From positions 1 through 37,641 of the forward strand of contig JAJBVP010000023.1 in NCBI GenBank assembly GCA_020859755.1: DNA of 37,641 nucleotides, read 5' to 3'. The stretch is from Bacteroidales bacterium. GTDB taxonomy: Bacteria; Bacteroidota; Bacteroidia; Bacteroidales; Muribaculaceae. Below the pieces are notes generated by a model. The model was not told the DNA's origin, made no database searches, and was given only the letters and a program-made list of their open reading frames with translations. A program made the position numbers and the translations under genes. Below, piece by piece: positions 18,301 through 24,650 of the stretch (within the stretch, counting starts at the first letter, position 1; every line of letters begins with the position of its first letter).

Positions 18301-19258
18301 CGGTTACTCATGGAACAGCGACAACTCCCACTGGATCGTTAGCCAGATGCCTGAGCTTGGCGACTACTCCTCCGAGACGCCCGACACCGCTCCCTCCGGC
18401 AAGATGACCACTTGGAACGAGATAAACACCGCTATGCCCAAGGCTGTAACGGCACTGGCAAGCGCCGCCGCCAACGCCGCCGAGTACATGTACAATCAGG
18501 ATTGGCAATCGACAATCGACCTCGATGAGGCCGCCAAATTCATGATCGTCAACGAGCTAATGGACTGCAGCGACGCCTACGCCACCAATTTCTACATGTG
18601 GTACAACAACGTGTGGAAACTCGGTCCCGTGTGGGGCTTCAACAACTCATTCGCCTCGGCTGACGGCGGCAAATCCCAGCTCACAATCGACCGCTCCGAC
18701 TACAACGGCGTGCTCATGCAAAGCCTGTACTCCAACGCTTGGTTCCGCAGTCGCTTGACCACCCTGTTCCAGTACCTTGTCCACGACTTTGACGCCGCCA
18801 CCGATGACGAGGACACCGCCACTGCCGTGCGCACAAAAGCTGTCACCGCTGGCGTGGACGCAACCAGCTCACTCGCCTCGGCGCTCAACGAGGTTACAGC
18901 TCTCGCAGCCTCCATTCAGACAGCCGCCGAGGCCGATGCCGCCAAGTGGAGCACTGTGGCCGCAACCTCCGAGGGCAACACCGTGGTCAACCGCGCCAAC
19001 ACCCTCACCTCGCTTGTCAAGGCAAATGCCTTGTGGCTGGAGACCGACCCCGGCACCTCGGGCACCCAAGGCGCAGGATGGAACTGGGATACCCTTTCCG
19101 AGACCACCGGCATCGAGAACGTACGCCAGGGAGCTGCCAATCCCGACGACACCACAGTACGCTACTTCGACGTGATGGGCCGCCAGCTTTCGAGCAAGCC
19201 CGCATCTGGCGTCTACATCGAGCTCCGACCCACCAAGTCAAGTATTAAGTGTAAGTGA
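15338..19258 (+). CDS. Secreted double CotH-kinase protein with carbohydrate-binding-like modules
   Basis: 1306 aa. Signal peptide at residues 1-19. The mature N-terminus (YCVYYDDTDSWGTVYAYYW) resembles starch-binding modules of the CBM26 kind; a second beta module ends near 225, an acidic GGGGDDDDD linker follows (228-236), and a second CBM26-like module (TSVYFWYNCGNDKWG) spans about 241-345. A first CotH domain covers about 355-800 with IKARGNYTRTGFSKKPYKLKL, GLYFLTESIRV and the metal-binding PLWDHGNAFAS (Asp652). A second CotH domain (about 805-1200) keeps IKGRG..YKLKL and GLYFLGENIRV but reads PVWGFNNSFAS, with Gly1100 where the Asp should be. The C-terminus (YFDVMGRQLSSKPASGVYIEL) looks like a T9SS sorting domain. 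CotH kinases phosphorylate secreted proteins; here the target is unknown. Starch binding is inferred from motif similarity. Confidence 0.85.
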   Translation: MIRTALTLLALVATLHSWAYCVYYDDTDSWGTVYAYYWSGSSQGSFSSALGTDSSTGLYKWEPSSAPDYVIFTNKGEWSSTSQTCDYYFVDGAVYNYLASNNNKNNPPYSSRSAWQSGQTSGDVTSYDIWGTLTSTTWSSYTLTESDGLWVSNSLAVTQSGAEFGIRILQNGKQIENGWYGKDNLTIAGTASSSVTTGSNNLQIATGTYDFSFDPSSTTLTVNTSNSGGGGDDDDDPVIDETSVYFWYNCGNDKWGAQPIYANSEGKYVKTFYWGGTGTFYFAWATQAYNTKWNGVLRPQNGDTGCNNAGTYSFNGSQGCFYTTSAGIYTVTYNSSSMTVTKADYSTVPSFDAPAQWITGTLPVMYINVYTDKAKTSLNPDVISKDLQHKEYFKYADYYLVVPDGLDTHFANVGSASSPLDLQIKARGNYTRTGFSKKPYKLKLDKKQNFGSMNINGEKSKHWALLNQSDDYLGFLRNFVGFNLGEKMGLPWTPRIEPIEVVINGNYRGLYFLTESIRVGDGRVDIEELEDEVTDRNLVSGGYLIEHDNYKDATTIEINYNGDGNDLVWVTPDTPETYSTTQTTFVTDQFTTMHSLVKSKSTSLWSYMDLDDAARYYIIEEILGHWESYHGSTYMFRDRGTGQKWHFSPLWDHGNAFASTYNKHFYDCDTYGNTWITDLVNMPTFMAKVKPSFKWFMQKKYCNLVGEMKAYANKILTAAQVDANRWNGQPKPEQYNDPLNGNTATNPTAVADNSDVLGDLAIVTDYLDQRLAWLRSQWGDYTSGDYTEPERDTTAAADLPDYATPETYAYITYSLPVVAINFPSGDISQVKYGEATTGVNVIFDDVTKEGHTPLTVASSEIKGRGSDFSTATKRSYKLKLGSKEKPFSLNEKKSKHFTLIPYEQDAAYGLLSNYAGHRIAQAIGMEWAPDMMPIELVVNGQYYGLYFLGENIRVAEDRINIADDETVGYAAGDTWIWEVDVNGSADAFGYSWNSDNSHWIVSQMPELGDYSSETPDTAPSGKMTTWNEINTAMPKAVTALASAAANAAEYMYNQDWQSTIDLDEAAKFMIVNELMDCSDAYATNFYMWYNNVWKLGPVWGFNNSFASADGGKSQLTIDRSDYNGVLMQSLYSNAWFRSRLTTLFQYLVHDFDAATDDEDTATAVRTKAVTAGVDATSSLASALNEVTALAASIQTAAEADAAKWSTVAATSEGNTVVNRANTLTSLVKANALWLETDPGTSGTQGAGWNWDTLSETTGIENVRQGAANPDDTTVRYFDVMGRQLSSKPASGVYIELRPTKSSIKCK

Positions 19259-19365
19259 TGAGTGGTAGCCTGGCGCGGAGCGCGATTCCAATTGTTAACC
19301 GCTCATGGAGTGCGCAGCACGGAATGTGCTGACATCAACGAAATAAAACTCCATTTCAAATAAGC

Positions 19366-19420
19366 TATTGAGCGCGTAGCACGGCTCTTAACAAGAATCG
19401 TGCTTCGCGCTCAATAATTT
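19366..19420 (+). terminator. Long hairpin downstream of the CotH gene
   Basis: TATTGAGCGCG-T-AGCACG pairs with CGTGCT-T-CGCGCTCAATA (19399-19416): 17 bp with one T:T mismatch and a 15-nt loop, followed by ATTTTATATAT. It lies between convergent genes. The rest of 19259-19481 holds only imperfect GC-rich repeats. Confidence 0.7.
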
Positions 19421-19481
19421 TATATATAGAGAGCACTTGTGTTGGCGACCACTTCCCGTTCACATAGAGCCGCGGTTGCCA

Positions 19482-19949
19482 CTATATCGCCGCGAATGGA
19501 GTAGTTAATCTCCTATATTTGATGGCCGAGATCCGTCCCTCGCTCGCCAGCGAGCGTAGCCTGTGCAGATACGCCGCAACCTCCGAGGCCTCCCGTGAAA
19601 GCATGAAATCCATCGCTGTCATGTCACCCTTGGCATGATTACACTCACGGCACGCGCATGCCAGATTGTCGAGCGTAGATGGCCCGCCCATCGCCTGGGG
19701 AATAATATGCTCAATATCGGAATGCGCCCCATAGACGAAATCCTCAGCCGTGATCTCCCTCCCGCAGTACACGCAACAGCCGTGAGTCTCCTCCCACAGC
19801 TTATACTTGCGCCTGAGCAGGCGGCTTTCCCCCAATCCCTCCTCCAACGAGCGTGCATGTTGCTCCACCGGCCTGTTGATCACTTGACGACTGTCGGGAA
19901 TCGACTGCCGCCAACCCATATACAGGCTGTGAAACTGCGCGTAACTCAT
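19482..19949 (-). CDS. HNH endonuclease
   Basis: 155 aa from ATG 19947-19949, 2 nt after the upstream gene's stop; a longer frame would overlap that gene by 25 nt. The C-terminal two thirds is a zinc-bound HNH (beta-beta-alpha-metal) nuclease: Cys59-x2-Cys62, DIEHIIPQAMGG with the catalytic His81, DN at 94-95, and Cys100-x2-Cys103 followed by N104-H-A-K-G. KYKLWEETHGCCVYCGREI before it and DMTAMDFM after it recall the HNH segment of Cas9/IscB proteins, but no RuvC parts are present. No signal peptide, so it acts in the cytoplasm on DNA. Translationally coupled to the acidic protein gene; restriction-like, mobile or repair roles are all possible. Confidence 0.85.
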   Translation of the reverse strand: MSYAQFHSLYMGWRQSIPDSRQVINRPVEQHARSLEEGLGESRLLRRKYKLWEETHGCCVYCGREITAEDFVYGAHSDIEHIIPQAMGGPSTLDNLACACRECNHAKGDMTAMDFMLSREASEVAAYLHRLRSLASEGRISAIKYRRLTTPFAAI

Positions 19950-19951
19950 CC

Positions 19952-20689
19952 TCAGGGCTTCTCCACCACTTTCCACTCAAATCGCCCCGGACGCACCTGC
20001 ACCTCCTTGCCCTTAAACAAGCAAAGAAGCATAAACGTCCCGTCGGCACGTGTCTTGACACGACGAACACGCATCTTGTCGCCCACAGTGTAGAGCTGGT
20101 GCCCGCGCTTGTCGTGAGCCAAACGTCGAGTGATCTCTATCCAATCACCCTTGCGAGCCGGCGGGGTAGGCGACTCCTTCTCTGCCCCCTCCTTTTCCTC
20201 CTCCTCTTCCTCTTCATCCCCTTCCTCATCGGGATCCTCATCGGGAATATCCACGTCAAGAGTAATCTCCATGGGCTTGCACTCCTTGGCGAACGCCTTC
20301 AAAAACACATCAGCGGCGCGTATCACATCGCTCATCGCCAATTCCAGCAACTCTTCCGAATTGCCCTCCGAGGAGATGTCAAGCTGTCCCCCCGCTATGC
20401 AAGCGTTGAGAATATTGTTGGCCACGTAGAAACGCCGCTCCTCCCACGCCACACACTGCGTAGGAGCCTCGGCCGACGATCCCAGCAGCGACGTGTACAC
20501 ATTGGCATACTCCTGCTTGAACCGCTTCATGGCATTGACTACCTTGACGTTAACATCGTCCCACGAACGATAATCCTGGCGCATCGCCTCCCCGAACGTG
20601 AAGCAACGCAGCATCTGCAGCCGTCGACGTAGCTTGTCGGGCATCACCAGCTGTTCTATCGGCGTATTCAGTGTAATCTCTTTTTCCAT
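19952..20689 (-). CDS. Unknown acidic protein with RNAP alphaCTD-like N-terminus
   Basis: 245 aa that I do not recognise as a named family. Residues 9-38 (TPIEQLVMPDKLRRRLQMLR, then TFGEAM) fit the helix-hairpin pattern of the RNA polymerase alpha C-terminal domain (x-P-I-E-x-L..L..L...TFG-E), a DNA-binding module also found in other proteins. A helical middle follows (about 40-140). Residues 145-172 are almost all Asp and Glu. The last 65 residues are basic and strand-rich (GDWIEITRRL, KMRVRRVKTRADGTFMLL, KGKEVQVRPGRFEWKV), suggesting a small SH3/KOW-like barrel; both domain guesses are inference. It has its own promoter and precedes the HNH gene by 2 nt, so the two probably act together. 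Confidence 0.7.
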   Translation of the reverse strand: MEKEITLNTPIEQLVMPDKLRRRLQMLRCFTFGEAMRQDYRSWDDVNVKVVNAMKRFKQEYANVYTSLLGSSAEAPTQCVAWEERRFYVANNILNACIAGGQLDISSEGNSEELLELAMSDVIRAADVFLKAFAKECKPMEITLDVDIPDEDPDEEGDEEEEEEEKEGAEKESPTPPARKGDWIEITRRLAHDKRGHQLYTVGDKMRVRRVKTRADGTFMLLCLFKGKEVQVRPGRFEWKVVEKP

Positions 20690-20714
20690 CCGAGCTACTA
20701 ATATTTTGTCACCC

Positions 20715-20745
20715 CAAAATTACACAATATTTCCGCCATTACCAA
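20715..20745 (-). promoter_or_regulatory. Promoter of the acidic protein-HNH operon
   Basis: On the minus strand, TTG (20743-20745), exactly 20 nt, then TAATTTTG (20715-20722), a perfect TAnnTTTG. The ATG follows 26 nt later, a leader without a Shine-Dalgarno. Confidence 0.7.
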
Positions 20746-20765
20746 AAAAAGCCCATTCCACCCCC

Positions 20766-20809
20766 TCCACTAATCCGCCACTAATCCTCCACTAATCCTC
20801 CACTAATCC
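20766..20809. repeat. 11-bp tandem repeat x4
   Basis: TCCACTAATCC repeated four times (20766, 20777, 20788, 20799), one copy starting with G. It lies just upstream of the acidic-protein promoter. With the 13-bp repeat at 20964 it fills most of the 385-bp gap before tRNA-Pro; I see no gene there. Confidence 0.95.
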
Positions 20810-20963
20810 TCCCAATCAACCCTCAATCCTATACTTAAACTCCAGCAAATCAACATATTATGCTCTTTCCCAACGGATTGAAGAGCCATCAACCCTTGTC
20901 GACCATCCCCAATCCACAAGTAGCCACAGTGCCTGGTGATTCCATCGCGGGAATTCCCCTGTC

Positions 20964-21015
20964 GCCATTCTTAACAGCCATTCTTAACAGCCATTCTTAA
21001 CAGCCATTCTTAACA
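20964..21015. repeat. 13-bp tandem repeat x4
   Basis: GCCATTCTTAACA repeated four times without a mismatch, ending 5 nt before the -33 TTG of the tRNA-Pro promoter. Confidence 0.97.
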
Positions 21016-21020
21016 GCTTC

Positions 21021-21051
21021 TTGCGCGATTAAGAAAAAATTCGTAACTTCG
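21021..21051 (+). promoter_or_regulatory. Promoter of tRNA-Pro
   Basis: TTG (21021-21023), exactly 20 nt, then TAACTTCG (21044-21051). The tRNA begins 24 nt after the -7 box. Same layout as the tRNA-Ser promoter. Confidence 0.75.
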
Positions 21052-21074
21052 CGCTGTGAAACGATCACAACGAT

Positions 21075-21148
21075 CGGGGCGTGGCGCAGTCCGGTAGCGC
21101 ACCTGGTTTGGGACCAGGTGGTCGCAGGTTCGAATCCTGTCACCCCGA
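21075..21148 (+). tRNA. tRNA-Pro (anticodon TGG)
   Basis: 74 nt. Anticodon stem CCTGG/CCAGG with loop TTTGGGA gives anticodon TGG. The D arm (GCGC/GCGC) and T arm (loop TTCGAAT) are normal, the discriminator is A, and CCA is not encoded. The acceptor stem CGGGGCG/CACCCCG has one C-A mismatch at position 6-67; a T at position 6 would pair perfectly. Confidence 0.95.
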
Positions 21149-21161
21149 CTTAAAATTACTC

Positions 21162-21203
21162 TAATCGCCTGTTAACCAATCGGTTGCAGGCGATTATTTT
21201 TCT
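21162..21203 (+). terminator. Intrinsic terminator of tRNA-Pro
   Basis: TAATCGCCTG (21162-21171) pairs with CAGGCGATTA (21187-21196), with an inner AACC/GGTT pair, followed by TTTTTCTTT. Confidence 0.85.
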
Positions 21204-21228
21204 TTCCATACCATACATCACCACCAAC

Positions 21229-21255
21229 GCCTGCAACCCACCCTTGCAGGCTTTT
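21229..21255. terminator. Second hairpin between tRNA-Pro and xpt
   Basis: GCCTGCAA (21229-21236) pairs with TTGCAGGC (21244-21251) and is followed on the plus strand by TTTT. It repeats the TGCAGGC core of the preceding terminator and may be a backup; it also lies downstream of xpt on the minus strand, where no T tract follows. Confidence 0.5.
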
Positions 21256-21294
21256 CCCCTCTCCAAAGGCTTTTGAGGATGAGGGTGGGGTGGT

Positions 21295-21882
21295 TTAGGG
21301 GGCGAGGTGGATTTGGCAGTCGTCGAGGGAGGTGATAGTGGCGAGGGACTGGTGGGGGATGCCGAGGGAGTCGAGCATCTTGCTGCCCGATTGGAAGGCC
21401 TTTTCGATGACGAATCCCATGGCCTCGATCTTGGCCCCGGCTTGGGAGCAGAGGTCGAGCACGCCAGCGGCCGCGTTGCCGTTGGCAAGGAAATCATCGA
21501 TGAAGAGCAGATGGTCGTCGGGGCCGAGGTATTCCTTGGAAACGCACACCTGGTAGTCGCGGTTCTTGGTGAACGAGTGCACCGACGCTGTGTATTGCGC
21601 GTCCATTGTGCTTGGCGCTTTCTTCTTGACGAACACCACCGGCACGTTCAACAGAAATCCCACCATGATAGCCGGGGCTATGCCACTGGCCTCGATGGTA
21701 ATCACCTTATTTATATTGTACTGGGCGAATCTAATGACGAATTCGCGCCCGATGTGGAACATCAGGTTGGGGTCCATCTGATGGTTGACGAAGCTGTCCA
21801 CCTTGAGGATTCCGCCCGGGAAGCACCGTCCCTCCTTGAGAATGCGTTCGCGCAATTCTTGCACACAGTTTTTGTAGTTCAT
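21295..21882 (-). CDS. xpt: Xanthine phosphoribosyltransferase
   Basis: 195 aa from ATG 21880-21882, which gives the family N-terminus ([11 protein letters not shown]) and length; an upstream in-frame ATG would include the promoter region. It makes XMP from xanthine and PRPP in purine salvage. Visible are [12 protein letters not shown], the [10 protein letters not shown] segment, FVKKKAP and the PRPP-binding loop [16 protein letters not shown] (125-140). It has its own promoter; there is no sign of the purine riboswitch found upstream of xpt in Firmicutes. Confidence 0.95.
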   Translation of the reverse strand: MNYKNCVQELRERILKEGRCFPGGILKVDSFVNHQMDPNLMFHIGREFVIRFAQYNINKVITIEASGIAPAIMVGFLLNVPVVFVKKKAPSTMDAQYTASVHSFTKNRDYQVCVSKEYLGPDDHLLFIDDFLANGNAAAGVLDLCSQAGAKIEAMGFVIEKAFQSGSKMLDSLGIPHQSLATITSLDDCQIHLAP

Positions 21883-21902
21883 CAGGGTAATTTGTTGATA
21901 CG

Positions 21903-21933
21903 CGAAGGTAGCGATATTTGTCCGAACGAGCAA
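21903..21933 (-). promoter_or_regulatory. Promoter of xpt
   Basis: On the minus strand, TTG (21931-21933), exactly 20 nt, then TACCTTCG (21903-21910). The ATG follows after 20 nt. The remaining bases to 22134 are AT-rich with no gene visible. Confidence 0.7.
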
Positions 21934-22134
21934 ATTCCCTTGTCCGCAGTGTCGCGATTCCGAAAATCGCTAATAAATCGGTGTTTTAGAACAATTGCGC
22001 TGTAACACGTTTGTAACATTAACATAGACCCATAAATGAGTTAAACGGTTAATTGTCAGTTACATAATATGTTTACAAGTGTTAAGAAGGGTTGCCTCTT
22101 TCCCAAAAAAGATAAAATTTCGGCAAAAATCCCT

Positions 22135-22142
22135 TACCTTTG
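22135..22142 (+). promoter_or_regulatory. Putative -7 element of acpP-fabF
   Basis: TACCTTTG, a perfect TAnnTTTG followed by CAC, 43 nt before the acpP ATG. The -33 region at 22112 lacks a TTG, so strength or activator dependence cannot be judged. Confidence 0.5.
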
Positions 22143-22185
22143 CACTGCAAATTCGAATTTACTAACGTTTAAACCACAATTTATC

Positions 22186-22422
22186 ATGTCAGAAATTGCA
22201 TCGCGTGTTAAAGCTATAATCGTTGACAAGCTCGGCGTAGACGAGAACCAGGTAACTGAGAGCGCATCGTTCACCACCGACCTGGGCGCTGATTCCCTCG
22301 ACACCGTAGAGTTGATCGTGGAGTTTGAGAAGGAGTTCGACATCCGCATCCCCGACAACAAGGCTGAGGAGATCAAGACCGTAGGCGACGCTATCGCTTA
22401 CATCGAGAATCCTGAGGCTTAA
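22186..22422 (+). CDS. acpP: Acyl carrier protein
   Basis: 78 aa, acidic, from ATG 22186-22188. The frame is open further upstream, but that part would include the -7 element at 22135. Four-helix ACP fold with the phosphopantetheine site [10 protein letters not shown], Ser37. It carries growing acyl chains in fatty acid synthesis. fabF follows after 48 nt on the same strand, the usual Bacteroidota arrangement. Confidence 0.97.
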   Translation: MSEIASRVKAIIVDKLGVDENQVTESASFTTDLGADSLDTVELIVEFEKEFDIRIPDNKAEEIKTVGDAIAYIENPEA

Positions 22423-22470
22423 GCAACGACAACGCGCTTACAGCGAAAGAAATAACCATTTATACCGATA

Positions 22471-23736
22471 ATGGAACTTAAAAGAGTAGTAGTGACCGGG
22501 CTTGGGGCCCTTACGCCTATAGGCAACGACGTGACCACCACGTGGCAGAATGCCTTGGAGGGCGTGAGCGGCGCCGCCCCTATTACCCGTTTTGACGCTT
22601 CCCTGTTTAAAACCCAATTTGCCTGCGAGGTGAAAGGTTTCAACCCCTCGGAGCACTTCGACCGCAAGAAGGAGCGCACCTTGGACCTCTACGCCCAGTT
22701 TGCCATGGTGGCTGCCCGTCAGGCGGTCAAGGATGCTGGCCTGGATGTCGATGAAACCTTGAATAAGGATCGCGTGGGCGTGATTGTGGCTGCCGGTATT
22801 GGTGGCCTTCACACCTTTGAACAAGAGGCTGGCTACTACGCCATGAACGCCGACAAGGGCCCAAAGTACAACCCCTTCTTCATCCCCAAGATGATTGCCG
22901 ACATCGCTTCGGGACACATCTCGATGGAGTACGGGTACCACGGTCCCAACTACGGCATGGTGTCGGCTTGCGCCACTTCCAACAACGCTATTATCTCGGC
23001 TTTCGACCTGATTCGTCTGGGCAAGGCCGACGTGATGGTGACTGGTGGCGCCGAGGCTGGTATCTTCCCCGCCGGTGTGGGTGGCTTCAACGCCATGCAT
23101 GCCCTGTCGACCCGCAACGACTCGCCTACAACAGCCTCGCGCCCATTCTCCAAAAGCCGTGACGGCTTTGTGATGGGAGAGGGTTCGGTAGTGCTGATTC
23201 TTGAGGAATTGGAGCACGCCAAGGCCCGTGGCGCTAAAATTTACGCCGAGGTTGCCGGTGGCGGCATGTCGGGTGACGCTTACCACCTTACCGCTACCCA
23301 TCCCGAAGGCTTGGGTGCCATCCTCTCAATGAACAATGCATTGGACGACGCAGGCATGAAGCCCGAGGACATCGATTACATCAACGTTCACGGCACGTCT
23401 ACCCCAGTTGGTGACATCTCCGAAATCAAGGCCATCAAGGCCGTATTCGGTGATCACGCCTACGACTTGAACATCTCATCCACCAAGTCGATGACCGGAC
23501 ACCTTCTGGGCGCCACCGGCGCTTTGGAGGCTATGTTCAGTGTTATGGCCGTGCAGAACGACATCGTTCCGCCCACAATCAACCACGAGGAGGGCGATGA
23601 CGACGAGCAGATCGATTACTCGCTCAACTTCACCTTCAACAAGGCCCAGCAGCGCCCCGTGCGCGCGGCTTTGAGCAACTCCTTCGGTTTCGGCGGACAC
23701 AACGCCACCGTTATCGTCAAGAAATACCAGGAGTAA
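22471..23736 (+). CDS. fabF: 3-oxoacyl-[acyl-carrier-protein] synthase II
   Basis: 421 aa, thiolase fold. Condenses malonyl-ACP with acyl-ACP to lengthen fatty acids. The catalytic triad Cys-His-His is intact: Cys167 in VSACATSNN, His308 in NVHGTSTPVGD and His344 in KSMTGHLLGATG. The N-terminal VVVTGLGALTPIGND and C-terminal SNSFGFGGHNATVI are typical of FabF. Translated after acpP and probably cotranscribed with it. Confidence 0.97.
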   Translation: MELKRVVVTGLGALTPIGNDVTTTWQNALEGVSGAAPITRFDASLFKTQFACEVKGFNPSEHFDRKKERTLDLYAQFAMVAARQAVKDAGLDVDETLNKDRVGVIVAAGIGGLHTFEQEAGYYAMNADKGPKYNPFFIPKMIADIASGHISMEYGYHGPNYGMVSACATSNNAIISAFDLIRLGKADVMVTGGAEAGIFPAGVGGFNAMHALSTRNDSPTTASRPFSKSRDGFVMGEGSVVLILEELEHAKARGAKIYAEVAGGGMSGDAYHLTATHPEGLGAILSMNNALDDAGMKPEDIDYINVHGTSTPVGDISEIKAIKAVFGDHAYDLNISSTKSMTGHLLGATGALEAMFSVMAVQNDIVPPTINHEEGDDDEQIDYSLNFTFNKAQQRPVRAALSNSFGFGGHNATVIVKKYQE

Positions 23737-23763
23737 AACGAGCGTCATTATCCTAAAAATTAT

Positions 23764-23797
23764 GCGATCCTCTGGCAAGCGCTTGCCGGGGGATCGT
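23764..23797 (+). terminator. Hairpin downstream of fabF
   Basis: GCGATCC (23764-23770) pairs with GGATCGT (one G-T pair) around an inner GGCAAGC/GCTTGCC stem. It is followed by pyrimidine-rich sequence, not a clean T tract. Confidence 0.55.
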
Positions 23798-23862
23798 TGC
23801 ATTTCCCCCTTTCCCGCTTTACTCCCTTCCCTTTTCTTTCCCCATTTTTCCTCCTTTCCTCC

Positions 23863-23894
23863 TTTAATGCTTTAATGCTTTAATGCTTTATTGC
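23863..23894. repeat. 8-bp tandem repeat containing the ABC ATPase stop codon
   Basis: TTTAATGC three times, then TTTATTGC. The TAA stop of the minus-strand ATPase (23880-23882) and its last codons lie in the repeat. Directly before it (23850-23866) is a 17-nt CCTCCTTT element found identically at 30044-30060. Confidence 0.9.
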
Positions 23895-24650
23895 CCTGAA
23901 ATCCCCTGCAGCATTATCCCATGTTACCGAGCGGCCAGCGAAAATCGAGGGTAGGGCCGTAGCCGCCATCGCAGCGGGAGTCCCTTGAGCAACACTGCCG
24001 TCGGGCATCATCAGCCAAAGCCGGTCGCTGAGTGACACCGCGGGAGCTATATCGTGGGTGGACAGCAAGATAGATTTCCCCTGCTCGTGGGCCAAGCTGG
24101 CAAGCAACGACATCATCTCGATACGGCTGGCGGCATCCAGAAAGGCCGTCGGTTCGTCCATCAGAATCAACGGGGTATCCTGTGCAAGTGCCTTGGCAAT
24201 CATTGCCTTTTGACGCTCCCCGTCGCTCAGCGACGCCATTGAGCAAGCCGCCTTATGCTCTATCCCCACCTGGCGCATCGCCTGTTCAACGCGCTCTTTA
24301 TCCTCATGGGATAACTGGCCCATAAAACCCGTGAACGGATGCCTTCCCAACCCCACCAACTCCCGCACGGTGAGGCATCCGGCCATGGTCCTTTCGGTAT
24401 TAACAATCGCTATAACTTTTGCCAGTGATTGTGCTGAAAGCGAGCGCAGTGGCTTTCCATTAACCTGGATCTCGCCTGAAACGGGGGCGAGAGTGCCAGC
24501 GATTGTGCGCAACAGAGTGGACTTACCCGCTCCGTTGCTCCCGAGCAGCGAGGTGAGCTCACCCGTGCCGAGCGTGAGGTTGATTCCTTTCAGCACGGCG
24601 TGGTTACGGTAGCCGATAGCGAGGTCGCGTATGTCGAGTAACTTGCTCAA
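23880..24650 (-). CDS. Metal-chelate ABC transporter, ATP-binding protein
   Basis: 256 aa. FecE/BtuD-type ATPase that powers import by the adjoining permease. Walker A GSNGAGKST (37-45), Q-loop region near 84-90 (the usual Gln is not obvious; NTERTMAG), signature LSDGERQ (141-147), Walker B LILMDEP (161-167) and switch His199. Starts 4 bp inside the permease gene (ATGA overlap). The C-terminus runs into a tandem repeat that supplies the stop codon. Confidence 0.93.
   Translation of the reverse strand: MSKLLDIRDLAIGYRNHAVLKGINLTLGTGELTSLLGSNGAGKSTLLRTIAGTLAPVSGEIQVNGKPLRSLSAQSLAKVIAIVNTERTMAGCLTVRELVGLGRHPFTGFMGQLSHEDKERVEQAMRQVGIEHKAACSMASLSDGERQKAMIAKALAQDTPLILMDEPTAFLDAASRIEMMSLLASLAHEQGKSILLSTHDIAPAVSLSDRLWLMMPDGSVAQGTPAAMAATALPSIFAGRSVTWDNAAGDFRAIKH

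Noticed and set aside
19482-19949. A Cas9 or IscB fragment
   Set aside because: The HNH segment is similar in pattern, but there are no RuvC motifs, bridge helix, guide-RNA-like repeats or cas genes nearby; a stand-alone HNH protein is simpler.
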